Assembly: GCF_003464085.1 (NCBI RefSeq)
Contig: NZ_QSDR01000013.1
Span: forward strand, 1 to 64,000
Source of the DNA: Clostridium sp. AM58-1XD
GTDB taxonomy: Bacteria > Bacillota > Clostridia > Lachnospirales > Lachnospiraceae
Length of the DNA: 64,000 nt
Reading direction: 5' to 3'
Shown piece by piece: positions 41,296 through 51,036 of this stretch; the stretch's first letter is position 1; each line of letters opens with the position of its first letter. The position numbers and the translations under genes were made by a program. The notes under the pieces were generated by a model that saw only the letters and a program-made list of their open reading frames with translations, was not told where the DNA came from and did not search any database.

Positions 41296-42810
41296 TTATG
41301 AGAATCCAATTAAAACTGCCGTCACCATCGCTATACTGGCGCATACAAACAGGACTGCCTGGAATTTGATCTGGAATTTCGCCCATCTTCCCCAGTCCAG
41401 CCGCGCAGCCGCCAGTGCTCCAAGAAGACAACCGGAAGTCGGAACGATAAAGTTGCTGAACGCATCTCCAAGCTGGAACGCCAGTACCGCCGTCTGTCTG
41501 CTCACACCTACAATATCGGAAAGAGGAGACATGATCGGCATAGTCAGTGCCGCCTGGCCGGAACCGGATACGACGAAGAAATTAAATACCGTCTGGAACA
41601 CATACATAAGCCATGCGGATACCATAGGCGGGAAATTCTTCATACCCTCACCGATAGAGTGGAGGATCGTATTCAATACAGTGCCTTCTGTTGCACTCGT
41701 TCCTCCCAATATAATGAGGATACCCTGAGCCATTCCAACACAGATAGCCGCTCCAAGAAGGTCTGCCGCTCCACGATCAAACGATCTTGCAATGTCATTT
41801 AAATGCATGTCGTTCAGCTTGAATGCAACGCCGATAATTCCGGATACAAGGCCCATTACGAAGAACTGGGAAGCAATTTCAGGTATATAATATCCTTTTG
41901 CAATCACACCCCAAATGGTCCAGGCTACTGTAAGAACAATTGTCAGAAGCACTAGCTTATGTCCTAATGTAAATGGAAGATTTTTCTTATCTTCAGAACT
42001 GAAATCATCCCTATAGTACTTGTCCGATTCATACGCTACGGACTTCATCGGATGTTTTCTGATCGAAATTGCATAGCGCATTGTAAATACACACGCAATC
42101 CCCGTGAATGCCACCCACAGTACAATACGGAATCCCGCTCCTGACATAACAGGGATTCCGGCCACGCCCTGAGCGATTGCCAGGCTGAACGGATTCATCC
42201 AGGATGTTCCGAAACCGATCTGCGTTGCCACATAGGAACACATGACCCCGACTACCGCATCATAACCAAGCGCGATAAACATGGGTACCAGAATCATTAC
42301 AAACGGCAGCGCTTCTTCTCCCATGCCAAATACGGCGCCTCCCAGAGAAAACAGAATAATCAACAGGGGAATCAACAGGATCTCACGTCCCTGGGCCCGT
42401 TCAATTACCCTCATAATTCCGCTTTCTACCGCGCCTGTCCGAAGCACGATTCCAAATGCGCCTCCGACTACGAGAATAAATGCAATAATTCCAACAGCCG
42501 TACCATTTTTATCTCCGACTGTTAAACCTTCAAATACATAGTTTAAGATTCCCTGCCTTCCAAAATCTTCTGTTCCAAAAAGCGGAGCCGCTTTAATTAC
42601 CTTATTTCCGTCTTCATCCAGAACATATCGGAAGCTGTCCGGGTCCAGGACCGTCCTTGTTTTCTCCTGACCGTCCTGCATATAAGTGATTTCCTTCGTA
42701 TCATACTGGCCTAAGGGAATAAACATGGTGAATGCTGCTGCAAGTAGGATAACAAAGAAAATAATGATGTACGTATGAGGCATCTGAAATTTCTTCTTCG
42801 TATCTGCCAT
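41296..42810 (-). CDS. YfcC-family (DcuC-like) transporter
   Basis: A 504-residue membrane protein with about 12 helices. YfcC signatures include an N-terminal helix then FIPLGQYD, GGAFGIVLRTGAVESGI, FGMGEEALPFV and late SGSGQAALTMPIMSPLSD with GDAFSNFIVPTSG. Family members move dicarboxylates, basic amino acids or dipeptide-like substrates, so the substrate is open. A 190-base leader with two small hairpins precedes it. Single-gene unit with its own terminator. Confidence 0.92.
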   Translation of the reverse strand: MADTKKKFQMPHTYIIIFFVILLAAAFTMFIPLGQYDTKEITYMQDGQEKTRTVLDPDSFRYVLDEDGNKVIKAAPLFGTEDFGRQGILNYVFEGLTVGDKNGTAVGIIAFILVVGGAFGIVLRTGAVESGIMRVIERAQGREILLIPLLIILFSLGGAVFGMGEEALPFVMILVPMFIALGYDAVVGVMCSYVATQIGFGTSWMNPFSLAIAQGVAGIPVMSGAGFRIVLWVAFTGIACVFTMRYAISIRKHPMKSVAYESDKYYRDDFSSEDKKNLPFTLGHKLVLLTIVLTVAWTIWGVIAKGYYIPEIASQFFVMGLVSGIIGVAFKLNDMHLNDIARSFDRGAADLLGAAICVGMAQGILIILGGTSATEGTVLNTILHSIGEGMKNFPPMVSAWLMYVFQTVFNFFVVSGSGQAALTMPIMSPLSDIVGVSRQTAVLAFQLGDAFSNFIVPTSGCLLGALAAARLDWGRWAKFQIKFQAVLFVCASIAMVTAVLIGFS

Positions 42811-42848
42811 CTACAATTCCTGCCTTTCTCTTATACTTTTTCAATAAT

Positions 42849-42906
42849 ATGGCCGCAAGGGGCCATGAGCCTCCGGCGTATTTATGCGCATATCTTCGAT
42901 ATGATA
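42849..42906. other. Hairpins upstream of the yfcC-like gene
   Basis: ATGGCC (42849-42854) pairs with GGCCAT (42861-42866), and CATATC pairs with GATATG across TTC further on. The sequence between (GCCTCCGGCG then TTTATGCGCA) resembles part of the repeat cluster at about 2009-2030. Possibly the same family of small dispersed elements or a leader control site. Confidence 0.35.
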
Positions 42907-43002
42907 TCATACTCCTGTGCAAAAATCACGTAGTTTTTGATTTTTTATGCATTATTACTGAAAAAAATTATAATTATACACCAAATTTTTTTAGGCCTGA
43001 TA

Positions 43003-43446
43003 CTATTTCAGGCTGAATGCCGCACCAATTCTGGATTTAATATCCACAACTATGTTGCAGTCTGAAATTCTCTCATAATTGATATCGAGTGAATAATCCA
43101 CGTGTACTCTCAGATTATTCTCCTCTTCTTCCACTTCTATGCTGCTCGTATGAATTCCCACCATCATCTCACCAAAAGGTGTCACATAACGGGTCTGGGT
43201 CTTCTTCCCCTTTTCAAAAGCCATATGGACATTTGAAAGGCCTCTTTTTATGATATCCAGGCTGACCGGACTGATCTTGATAGTATTTTTAATAACCCCA
43301 TCCATTCCTTCCAGGGCTTCATCATAAAGAATATAGTGCTTCCCATCCTTCAGATAATAGTTCCCTGCGGTTATCATTTCCACATCACTGTTTTCTCCGT
43401 CAGCCGCCTGCATGCCGCTTATACTGATCAATACATCTTTTGTCAT
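43003..43446 (-). CDS. DUF1934 (YwiB-like) beta-barrel protein
   Basis: A 147-residue small protein of the DUF1934/YwiB family, predicted as a lipocalin-like beta barrel, with YYLKDGKHYILYDE, TPFGEMMVGIHTSSIEV and LRVHVDYSLDIN. It lies four bases after murI, the third gene of ddl-murI-DUF1934, so it may act in or near wall precursor synthesis; the family has no firm function. Confidence 0.88.
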   Translation of the reverse strand: MTKDVLISISGMQAADGENSDVEMITAGNYYLKDGKHYILYDEALEGMDGVIKNTIKISPVSLDIIKRGLSNVHMAFEKGKKTQTRYVTPFGEMMVGIHTSSIEVEEEENNLRVHVDYSLDINYERISDCNIVVDIKSRIGAAFSLK

Positions 43447-43450
43447 TGTA

Positions 43451-44266
43451 TTAATACTCCTCTATCGCGATTTTTTTTGTTTCCTTTACCTGTTCCGGAA
43501 GAATCGCGGTGGCAAAATTTTTAAACTTTTCTGCAAGGTCACTGACGAAAAACTGGTACTTTTCGCCTTCCATACGATCTTTGCTGCAGGAAAGGCCTTC
43601 CCTTTCCAGCAGGCCGCGCAGTTCGATCGCCGTCTCATACGCCGGATTTACCAGCTGTACATTATCTCCCATAATGCGCCTCAGCGTCGAGCGGATCAGC
43701 GGATAATGCGTACAGCCCAGAACAAGCGTGTCAATATATTTCCCCTTCAGATCCGCCATATATCTGGACGCGATCTCATCGGTCACAGAATCATGCAGAA
43801 GCCCTTCCTCAACCAGCGGAACAAAAAGCGGGCATGCCTTTCCAAACACTTCTGCACCTGAATTCCACTGCCGTATGGTTTCTGCATAGATCCCGCTGTT
43901 AATCGTTCCTTCTGTTCCGATAACACCAATTTTCCCGTTTTTTGTCGTTTTTGCCGCCATATACGCTCCGGCATTGATAACTCCAATCATGGGGATATCG
44001 CATTCTTTTTTCACAGTTTCAAGTGCATACGCACTGGCTGTGTTACATGCAATAACAATGGCCTTCACATCCTGTGTCCGCAGGAAACGGATAATCTGCC
44101 TGGAATACCGTATAATTGTATCCCTCGACTTGGTACCATACGGCACCCTGGCCGTATCTCCAAAATAAATTACTCTTTCATCCGGAATCTGACGAATGAT
44201 TTCCCTGACAACCGTCAGACCGCCTACACCTGAATCAAAAACGCCGATTGGCGCATTCCTGTCCAT
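43451..44266 (-). CDS. murI: Glutamate racemase
   Basis: Makes D-glutamate for peptidoglycan. The 271-residue protein has both catalytic cysteines in context, VIACNTASAYAL and LVLGCTHYPLI, and starts IGVFDSGVGGLTV. It lies 17 bases after ddl, so the two D-amino-acid steps of wall synthesis share a transcript. Confidence 0.97.
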   Translation of the reverse strand: MDRNAPIGVFDSGVGGLTVVREIIRQIPDERVIYFGDTARVPYGTKSRDTIIRYSRQIIRFLRTQDVKAIVIACNTASAYALETVKKECDIPMIGVINAGAYMAAKTTKNGKIGVIGTEGTINSGIYAETIRQWNSGAEVFGKACPLFVPLVEEGLLHDSVTDEIASRYMADLKGKYIDTLVLGCTHYPLIRSTLRRIMGDNVQLVNPAYETAIELRGLLEREGLSCSKDRMEGEKYQFFVSDLAEKFKNFATAILPEQVKETKKIAIEEY

Positions 44267-44283
44267 GACAATCCCTTAACCTC

Positions 44284-45351
44284 TTACCTTTCGTACCGTT
44301 GCAGCGCATGTTCAATCAAGGCCTGAACAAGGGCATCCTTATCCATTCCCGCCGCTTCCCAAAGCATGGGATACATGCTGATCGCCGTAAATCCCGGCAT
44401 GGTATTAATTTCATTAAATACAATCTCCCCGTCATTCTTCACAAAGAAATCGACTCTGGCGAGGCCATAGCCATCTACAGCTCTGAATATATCTGCGGCC
44501 GCCTTTCGTATCTCTTCCGCCGCATTGCCGGGCAGCTCCGGATTCATGACCGTTCTGGATTCCGGATTGTAATATTTTGCTTCAAAATCATAGAAATCTG
44601 CTGCCGCAAGAATTTCTCCGACCCCGGAAGCCTGAATTTCCTTCGTTCCTCCTCCGAATACGGCGCATTCCACTTCGTGGCCCACGATCATCTCTTCTAC
44701 AAGGATCTTTCTGTCATGGCGGGCTGCCTCATTCAAAGCTTCTTTCAGTTCTTCCCTGTTCTCTGCTTTTCCTACGCCCTTAGATGAACCGGCGTTAGAC
44801 GGCTTCACAAATACAGGATATGAAAACTTTGCCTCTACCCTGGCGATGATATCCTCCATCTGCCCTTCCATCTCTTCCCGTCTGACAGGAACGTAATCGG
44901 CCTGGCGAACGCCTAAATCATCTACAATAATTTTTGTATAGATCTTATCCATAGAAACAGCGGAGGCCAAAACACCACAGCCAACATATGGAATCTTAGC
45001 CAGCTCCAGCAGTCCCTGGATGGTCCCGTCTTCCCCATATAACCCGTGAAGCACCGGAAATACTACATCGAGCTTTATGGTTTCCCACTGTATTCCTTCT
45101 GTGAATACGGCGCACTTTTCCGTCGCATCCGGCAGGATTGCTGCCTTAACCTTGCTTTCTCTCCAGGAACCATCTTCGATGCTATCCAGAGAATCTGCTC
45201 TCAGCCATTTCCCCTCTTCAGTGATTCCAATTAAAACTACATTATATTTTTCTTTATTAATGTGCTTCACCACATTGATAACTGACATACATGATACAAC
45301 ATGTTCAGAGGACTGTCCCCCGAATACGACTGCGATCGTTTTCTGATCCAT
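44284..45351 (-). CDS. ddl: D-alanine--D-alanine ligase
   Basis: A 355-residue ATP-grasp enzyme making D-Ala-D-Ala for peptidoglycan. It has the N-terminal VVFGGQSSEHVVS, the VFPVLHGLYGEDGTIQG segment, the glycine loop KPSNAGSSKGVGK and the metal site EINTMPGFT. The LYGEDG motif carries the tyrosine expected of D-Ala-D-Ala (not D-Ala-D-Lac) ligases, so vancomycin-type resistance is not suggested. First gene of the ddl-murI-DUF1934 operon. Confidence 0.97.
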   Translation of the reverse strand: MDQKTIAVVFGGQSSEHVVSCMSVINVVKHINKEKYNVVLIGITEEGKWLRADSLDSIEDGSWRESKVKAAILPDATEKCAVFTEGIQWETIKLDVVFPVLHGLYGEDGTIQGLLELAKIPYVGCGVLASAVSMDKIYTKIIVDDLGVRQADYVPVRREEMEGQMEDIIARVEAKFSYPVFVKPSNAGSSKGVGKAENREELKEALNEAARHDRKILVEEMIVGHEVECAVFGGGTKEIQASGVGEILAAADFYDFEAKYYNPESRTVMNPELPGNAAEEIRKAAADIFRAVDGYGLARVDFFVKNDGEIVFNEINTMPGFTAISMYPMLWEAAGMDKDALVQALIEHALQRYER

Positions 45352-45447
45352 ATTTTGTTCTCCTTCCGCTTTTTTACCTAGAAGCGTTTATATTATAGCA
45401 TACCTGGTTACAATTACAATTAGATATTGAAAAAAGGAGTGATTTCC

Positions 45448-46074
45448 ATGAAACGAACTGTATTTCTTGCCCTTTCCCTTTGTTGTTTTCTGATCTCCGG
45501 GCTCTGCCTGTTTTCCATAAAACGCGCCGATGACGAAGCGCTGGCTTCACGTATTGCCCCGGAAATCCTGCGCCTTCATGTATTGGCCAACAGCGACAAT
45601 CATGCAGACCAGCAGCTGAAAATAGAAGTGAAATCTGTGCTCGTTGACCGGATCAGCCGCGATATGACAAGCTGTTCCTCCAAAGAAGAAATGTGCGCTT
45701 ATTTAACTGACAACCGCGACGAGCTGGAGTCCCTTGCAGAATCATACATACAGACAAAAGGCTATTCTTATCCCGTAAGCCTTAAACTGACAAAAGACTA
45801 TTTTCCAGCTAAAACCTATGGTGACATGTCATTTCCATGCGGTACTTATGATGCAGCCCGTTTTGTAATCGGCAAAGGAAAAGGACACAACTGGTGGTGT
45901 GTCCTCTATCCATCCTTATGCTTTATTGATCCCACTTATGCCACCGTACCTGATTCTTCCAAAGAAAAACTGAAGTCTGCGGTGGACGATAAGGATTTTC
46001 ATGCTCTGGAAAGCAGCAAACGGCCTGCCCCTCATATAAAATTTAAAATCCTTGAACTCTTTGGCCGCTCATAA
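45448..46074 (+). CDS. spoIIR: Stage II sporulation protein R
   Basis: A 208-residue secreted signal protein made in the forespore that triggers SpoIIGA to process pro-sigma-E in the mother cell. It has an N-terminal signal/anchor helix (VFLALSLCCFLISGLCLFSI), the LRLHVLANSDNHADQQLK core and GHNWWCVLYPSLCF. ATG at 45448 with GGAG upstream is preferred over a frame start at 45427. It supports the organism being an endospore former. Confidence 0.95.
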   Translation: MKRTVFLALSLCCFLISGLCLFSIKRADDEALASRIAPEILRLHVLANSDNHADQQLKIEVKSVLVDRISRDMTSCSSKEEMCAYLTDNRDELESLAESYIQTKGYSYPVSLKLTKDYFPAKTYGDMSFPCGTYDAARFVIGKGKGHNWWCVLYPSLCFIDPTYATVPDSSKEKLKSAVDDKDFHALESSKRPAPHIKFKILELFGRS

Positions 46075-46080
46075 AAACAG

Positions 46081-46275
46081 CTATTTTCTCTGACTGTCCA
46101 AAAGAGCTTTTAAGGCTTCTTCACTCTCATCAATCCAGGCGTCTTCCTCTTCAGTATTCAGTCCGAGGAAGACGGCCAGTCTCCTGTCGTCGTCACTGTT
46201 ATTCCACTCTTCCACAAAATCATCAATCGCCTCGAATGGGATTTCTCCCGCAAGATATTTCTCTTTAAATGTCAT
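46081..46275 (-). CDS. Small acidic protein
   Basis: A 64-residue soluble, acidic protein (FVEEWNNSDDDRRLAVFLGL, EEDAWIDESEEALKALL). Its ATG overlaps the stop of the preceding regulator (TAATG), so it is translationally coupled to it. Not recognised beyond looking like a conserved small Lachnospiraceae protein. Confidence 0.7.
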   Translation of the reverse strand: MTFKEKYLAGEIPFEAIDDFVEEWNNSDDDRRLAVFLGLNTEEEDAWIDESEEALKALLDSQRK

Positions 46276-46952
46276 TATGCTTCCTTCCCCTTGATATTCC
46301 TTGAAACCGTTATTTCCTGATTGTCAATATGCTCTCTCATCAGTTCCTTTGCTTCGGCCACCTTCCGGTCCCTTACAGCCTTCAAAATGCGCTCGTGTTC
46401 ACTTAAAAGTATCTGCCTCTTATCCGCGTCCTTCACATACTCCAGACGGTAACGGTACATCTGCTCACGCAGATTATTGAGAAGCTGAATCAGGCGCACA
46501 TTTCCCGTCCCCTGGTAAATAATATCGTGATAGTGTTCATCTGCCTCTGCAATTTCCATCGGCTCTCCGCCTTCTACTGCACGGCCGAACTGAGTATTGG
46601 CATCCGAAAGTTCACGGATTTCATCCGCAGACATACGCTCACACGCCAGTTCGATCGCCAGTTCTTCCATGGCCCGGCGTACTTCCAGTACGTCCCTCAA
46701 ACTCTTTTCGGAAATTTTAGCGACTTCGGCTCCCTTTCTTGGAATCATAAGTACGAGTCCTTCCAGCTCAAGTTTTCTGATCGCTTCTCGAATCGGCGTA
46801 CGGCTCACACCAAGACGGTCTGCCAGCTGAATCTCCATAAGCCTTTCTCCCGGTGCCAGTTCCCCTTTTAATATTGCCTGGCGCAGCGTATTAAAAACCA
46901 CATCTCTCAGCGGAAGATATTCATTCATCGTCACTTTTAAGTTATATTCCAT
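46275..46952 (-). CDS. GntR-family (FCD) regulator
   Basis: A 225-residue FadR-type regulator. The winged helix (GERLMEIQLADRLGVSRTPIREAIRKLELEGL) is followed by an FCD ligand domain with a metal-type His pattern (ADEHYHDIIY, SEHERILKA, MREHIDNQE). ATG at 46952 has AGGAGG upstream and lies inside the 3' end of ispE (11-base overlap); a longer frame to 47045 is unsupported. Coupled to ispE and to the small acidic gene; its regulon is unclear. Confidence 0.93.
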   Translation of the reverse strand: MEYNLKVTMNEYLPLRDVVFNTLRQAILKGELAPGERLMEIQLADRLGVSRTPIREAIRKLELEGLVLMIPRKGAEVAKISEKSLRDVLEVRRAMEELAIELACERMSADEIRELSDANTQFGRAVEGGEPMEIAEADEHYHDIIYQGTGNVRLIQLLNNLREQMYRYRLEYVKDADKRQILLSEHERILKAVRDRKVAEAKELMREHIDNQEITVSRNIKGKEA

Positions 46953-47849
46953 TGCCGGAAACCTCCTTGTTATTGTAAAAATTCGTAAGATAAACCTGCT
47001 TGGCCATCTCCGCAGACTGTCCGTAACGCAGTTCCTCATAAGCATTCTCCGCCGCGGCAGGACTTGTAAACAGGCCGAAAACTGTCGGGCCGCTTCCGCT
47101 CATCATGGCGTTAACAGCTCCCATTCCTTTCATCTTATCTTTTATTTCCTTTATTACCGGATACTCCTTTTCCGTGACCGTCTCAAGAACATTTCCAAAT
47201 CGCTCTGCAACTCCATAAAGATCCTGGTTTCGTATCGCCTGAATCATTCCGTCAATATCCGGATGCTGCTCTTTTTTCAGCTCATTTGCATGAAGGTTTT
47301 CATAAACAAATTTAGTCGAGACACTGATTGCCGGCTTCGCAATCAGAATCTGACACTGCGGCATCGGCGGCAGCGGAGTGAGTATTTCTCCAATCCCTTC
47401 CGAAAGAGCCGTTCCGCGCATCAGACAATATGGAACATCGGCGCCGATCTTCACGCCTCGTTCCATCAGGTCTCTCATGGACAGTCCCAGGCTGAACATC
47501 TTGTTGACGCCGAACAGGACTGCTGCCGCATCACTGCTGCCCCCGGCCATTCCTGCCGCAACCGGAATAAACTTTCTGAGTTTTATCATTACGCCCTTTT
47601 TAATTCCGAATTCTTCCATTAAAAGCTGCGCCGCTTTATAAACAAGATTGTTTTCATTGCATGGCAGATAATAGAGATTCGTTTCAACTTCAATTCCAGG
47701 CTCGTCCTCAGAATCAGATCAATCCTGTCATATATTCCGACTGTCTGCATGATCATTTTCACTTCGTGATAGCCGTCTTCTCTTCTCCTGAGGACATCGA
47801 GACCCAGATTGATCTTTCCATATGCCTTCAGATTCAGGTGGTGTATCAT
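46942..47849 (-). pseudogene. ispE: 4-diphosphocytidyl-2-C-methylerythritol kinase (frameshifted)
   Basis: GHMP kinase of the MEP isoprenoid pathway. The N-terminal frame has [23 protein letters not shown] and diverges after IDLILRT. The next frame continues [31 protein letters not shown] and holds the GHMP loop PVAAGMAGGSSDAA and the C-terminal MSGSGPTVFGLF. One extra C near 47700 (GCCTGG to GCCCTGG) restores 302 residues, the normal length. Because IspE should be essential here, an assembly error is the likelier cause. Confidence 0.9.
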
Positions 47850-47997
47850 ATTCAGAAACTCCTCTGTTTTCGTAAATTGTATTTTTATATTTTTTTGTAT
47901 ACAATATTTATTATACTATGTACACCAAAAAATACAAGCTATTTCTTTTGGAAGTGTTTTAAGTTTTGCCGTAGGCCCTTTCACTGTGCACCGGCTA

Positions 47998-48026
47998 TGG
48001 ACAAATTCTGGCGTATTTGATATATT
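47998..48026 (+). promoter_or_regulatory. Cyclophilin gene promoter
   Basis: TGGACA (47998-48003), 17-base spacer, TATATT (48021-48026), about 45 bases before the start codon. Confidence 0.7.
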
Positions 48027-48071
48027 CATTATAGCAATACGCTTAAAATACACATAAAGGAGATTTTTACT

Positions 48072-48590
48072 ATGAAAAATCCAGTTGTTACCATTGAAAT
48101 GGAAAACGGCGATATCATCAAAGCAGAGCTTTATCCGGAAATTGCACCGAATACAGTGAATAATTTTATCAGTCTTGTAAACAAGGGATTCTATAACGGC
48201 CTGATCTTCCACCGCGTCATCAGCGGCTTTATGATTCAGGGTGGATGTCCAGACGGCAACGGCTGCGGCGGACCTGGTTATGGCATTAAAGGTGAATTCA
48301 GCCAGAATGGCGTAGATAACCAGCTGAAGCATACGGCCGGCGTTCTTTCCATGGCTCGGGCTATGCACCCTGATTCCGCAGGATCGCAGTTCTTCATCAT
48401 GCATAAGGACTCCCCACATCTCGACGGCTCCTACGCCGCATTTGGAATGGTTATTGATGGAATGAATGTAGTAAACAATATCGCTGCTGTTCGTACAGAC
48501 TACAACGACCGTCCCATGAAGGAACAGAAGATGAAGTCTGTGACTGTTGATACGTTTGGAGAATCTTATCCGGAACCGGAGAAATGTTAA
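48072..48590 (+). CDS. Peptidyl-prolyl cis-trans isomerase (cyclophilin)
   Basis: A 172-residue cytosolic cyclophilin that speeds proline isomerisation in protein folding. Core motifs are FHRVISGFMIQGG, GAGS-like SAGSQFFI and LDGSYAAFGMV. AAAGGAG lies upstream of the ATG. No signal peptide. The GNAT gene begins only five bases after its stop. Confidence 0.95.
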   Translation: MKNPVVTIEMENGDIIKAELYPEIAPNTVNNFISLVNKGFYNGLIFHRVISGFMIQGGCPDGNGCGGPGYGIKGEFSQNGVDNQLKHTAGVLSMARAMHPDSAGSQFFIMHKDSPHLDGSYAAFGMVIDGMNVVNNIAAVRTDYNDRPMKEQKMKSVTVDTFGESYPEPEKC

Positions 48591-48594
48591 TCTT

Positions 48595-49341
48595 ATGGTC
48601 ATTGAACGATGTGTAAACATAGGTTTAGATGAATATACCGTCGTCCTATCCGACGAACCAGACAGCCTTCTGGCCGCAGCTGCGGCCGGCAAGGCTGTTG
48701 TTGGTCTGTGGGACCCCGGCAGGCCGGACGTATCCCTGTTTCCTGCCAGATATGTAATAGAGCGGCCGGAAGATGCCGACGCCGCTTATCTGGAACGGGC
48801 AGTAAGGCGCCATTTGGGGCTTCCGCTTACCATCTGCCGGTCCGAACGTCTGATCATCCGGGAATTCACGCCGGAAGACTGCCGGTTCATTCCTTTTGAA
48901 GAAGAGGCCGGTACGGACGATGCCGTTTTCCGGACTCCCGAGCTTCTGTATGCCTATATAAAAAATCAATATGAATTTTATGAATATGGAATCTGGGCTG
49001 TCGTACGGGCGTATGACAATGTTCTGGTTGGTAAAGCAGGCATATCTCCTATGCATGTTTCAGAAGAACTGCTGTCAGAAGGCGGGAAATCCGATGATCC
49101 CGCCGCAGAGCTGAGTTATCACATATTCCGCCCCTTCCGCCGTCACGGCCTGGCCCTGGAGGCGTGCCGCCATATCCTTTCATATGCCCGGTCCCAGGTC
49201 ACGTCCAATCTCTTCATTCGGATCATGCCGGATAATCTTCCATCTGCTTTATTGGCGAAAAAACTTGGATTCTCTCCTGTTCAAACATCCTTTTCCCCCT
49301 CAGAGGAAATATCTGCAGCTTCTCCTGTCTTTTATCGCTAA
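48595..49341 (+). CDS. GNAT-family acetyltransferase
   Basis: A 248-residue protein. The first about 75 residues are a separate small domain (VVLSDEPDSLLAAAAAGKAVVGLWD). Residues about 80-248 are a RimJ/RimL-like GNAT domain (SERLIIREFTPEDC, ELSYHIFRPFRRHGLALEACRHIL, PDNLPSALLAKKLGF). The ATG at 48595 has only a distant GGAG, so translation may depend on coupling with the cyclophilin gene. Substrate unknown. Confidence 0.85.
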   Translation: MVIERCVNIGLDEYTVVLSDEPDSLLAAAAAGKAVVGLWDPGRPDVSLFPARYVIERPEDADAAYLERAVRRHLGLPLTICRSERLIIREFTPEDCRFIPFEEEAGTDDAVFRTPELLYAYIKNQYEFYEYGIWAVVRAYDNVLVGKAGISPMHVSEELLSEGGKSDDPAAELSYHIFRPFRRHGLALEACRHILSYARSQVTSNLFIRIMPDNLPSALLAKKLGFSPVQTSFSPSEEISAASPVFYR

Positions 49342-49420
49342 TCGCAGCAGCATAAAATCTTCTGACTTTCATATCTGATCTGCAAATATACGTTTTCCTT
49401 CTCCCCTTGTGCCGGCGAAA

Positions 49421-50791
49421 TCATGCCTTTCGTTCCGGCACTTTCTGCATCTTTTTAAAGATTCTGAACAACATCCAGACGGCAGCCGATGCAAGTACGG
49501 ATTCCGCGATGCACTGTGCATAGGAAAGTCCATAAAGCGGAAACAGATGATTCAGCACGTAAAGGGCCGGAATCTCCAGCACAATTTTTCTCAAAACAGC
49601 GAATGCCAGAGCCGCTCTTCCCATTCCCACCGCCTGGAACACGCCGACTGCAAGAAAATCCAGGCAGATGAACGGCAGCCCAAGGCAGAATCCCCTCAAA
49701 AATCTCGTTCCATACGCAATGATATTCTCATTGTCCATAAAAGCTTCTGTCAGCACTCCAGCTCCAAAATAGTAAAATACAGCGACAGCCAGCATAAACG
49801 GCAGCAGCGTTTTTATGGTAAAGAAAATTGTCTCTTTCATTCGTTTCTGATTCCCACAGGCAAAATTATAGCTGATCAATGGCATAATACCCTGTGAAAA
49901 TCCCATGGCTACCTGCAGCGGCACCATATTGACCTTCTGTGCAATTCCCATTGCCGCTACTGCATCCGCACCGTAAGAAGACGTGAAATTATTTAATATT
50001 GTCATACCTGTCACATTGAGAAGGTTCTGAATTGAGGCGGGAATTCCCACGCCGCATACGCCCAATACAATTGCTTTCTGCAGACTGAATTTCTTAGGAA
50101 GGATACAGACAGATGTGCTCTTTCTTCTGACGTACAAAAGCACAAAGAAGTAGAGGCAGGCAACACAGTTTGACAGGAATGTGGCCAGGCCGGCACCAGC
50201 AGCGCCCATATTCAGTCCCCATGGAAGGATAAAGATCGGGTCCAGAACCATGTTCAGCAGGCAGCCGCTCATCGTTCCGATACTGGCATGGAGCGAAGCC
50301 CCTTCCGACCGAACCATGTAAGCCATTACGACATTCAGAATTGCCGGCGCTGCACCGAAGAAAACGGTCCATTTCAGATATCCTTCCGTAGCAGCTGCCG
50401 TATTCACATCAGCCCCCAGAAGAACCAGAAGCTGTTTCCGGAATACGATACACAGCAATGAAAAGATGATTCCGCAGAACAGGGCGCAGTAAAAACCGAA
50501 TGCAGAGCTTCTATGTACCGCTTCGTAGTCCTTCCTCCCCAAGGCCCGGCTCATCATGCTGGAACTGCCGACGCCGAACAGGTTATTTACCGCATTAAAC
50601 GCCAGAAGCACCGGCGCCGCCAGGGTAACCGCCGCATTCTGAATCGGATTGTTCATCATCCCTACAAAATATGTATCTGCCAGATTATAGATTACCATTA
50701 CGAGTGAACTGAGAACGGTGGGAACCGCCAGCTGCATAACAGCTTTTGGCACCGGCATCTGTTCAAATAACATCGTTTTTTTATCGTCCAT
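49421..50791 (-). CDS. MATE-family efflux transporter
   Basis: A 456-residue protein with 12 predicted helices in two similar halves. Typical MATE features: PKAVMQLAVPTVLSSLVMVIYNLADTYFVG, VGSSSMMSRALGRKDYE, and the second-half FSQGIMPLISYNFACGNQKR. It exports drugs or metabolites against Na or H. A GC hairpin (GTGCCGG/CCGGCAC, about 49409-49441) overlaps its stop. Monocistronic by context. Confidence 0.93.
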   Translation of the reverse strand: MDDKKTMLFEQMPVPKAVMQLAVPTVLSSLVMVIYNLADTYFVGMMNNPIQNAAVTLAAPVLLAFNAVNNLFGVGSSSMMSRALGRKDYEAVHRSSAFGFYCALFCGIIFSLLCIVFRKQLLVLLGADVNTAAATEGYLKWTVFFGAAPAILNVVMAYMVRSEGASLHASIGTMSGCLLNMVLDPIFILPWGLNMGAAGAGLATFLSNCVACLYFFVLLYVRRKSTSVCILPKKFSLQKAIVLGVCGVGIPASIQNLLNVTGMTILNNFTSSYGADAVAAMGIAQKVNMVPLQVAMGFSQGIMPLISYNFACGNQKRMKETIFFTIKTLLPFMLAVAVFYYFGAGVLTEAFMDNENIIAYGTRFLRGFCLGLPFICLDFLAVGVFQAVGMGRAALAFAVLRKIVLEIPALYVLNHLFPLYGLSYAQCIAESVLASAAVWMLFRIFKKMQKVPERKA

Positions 50792-50900
50792 TCCATTATC
50801 CCCTTTGCCCTATCCCTATGCAGCCTTCCCGCCGCAAGTACTTCTTTTTAGTTTATCACGGGACGGGCCATAAGACAAGTTGACCATAATGCAGCAAAAA

Positions 50901-51017
50901 GAGGATGTTACAAAAAGGAATAAGGCTGTGCCACCGATACCAGATGTAGTGACTTGCCACTGCCTGTGACGGAATCTGGTATCGGTGGCACAGATGATTC
51001 AACTTTTGCAACCCCTC
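50901..51017. mobile_element. MITE-like palindromic repeat, copy B (inverted)
   Basis: The same element as at 32570-32688 in opposite orientation. Ends are GAGGATGTTACAAAAAG and the complement of GAGGGGTTGCAAAAG. The stem is again a perfect 20 base pairs (50926-50945 with 50974-50993), although its outer bases differ from copy A (CTGTGCCACC against CATTGCCGCC), so both arms changed together. It lies 19 bases past the zinc-ribbon gene and may serve as its transcript end. Confidence 0.8.
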
Positions 51018-51036
51018 TTTATATTCTCAGTACATG

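Noticed and set aside
44284..45351. Vancomycin-resistance type ligase (D-Ala-D-Lac)
   Set aside because: The LYGEDG tyrosine and operon context with murI fit a normal D-Ala-D-Ala ligase; no vanH or vanX neighbours.
47916..48692. 258-residue minus-strand frame across the cyclophilin gene
   Set aside because: It is the antisense shadow of the cyclophilin and GNAT genes, which have clear family motifs.
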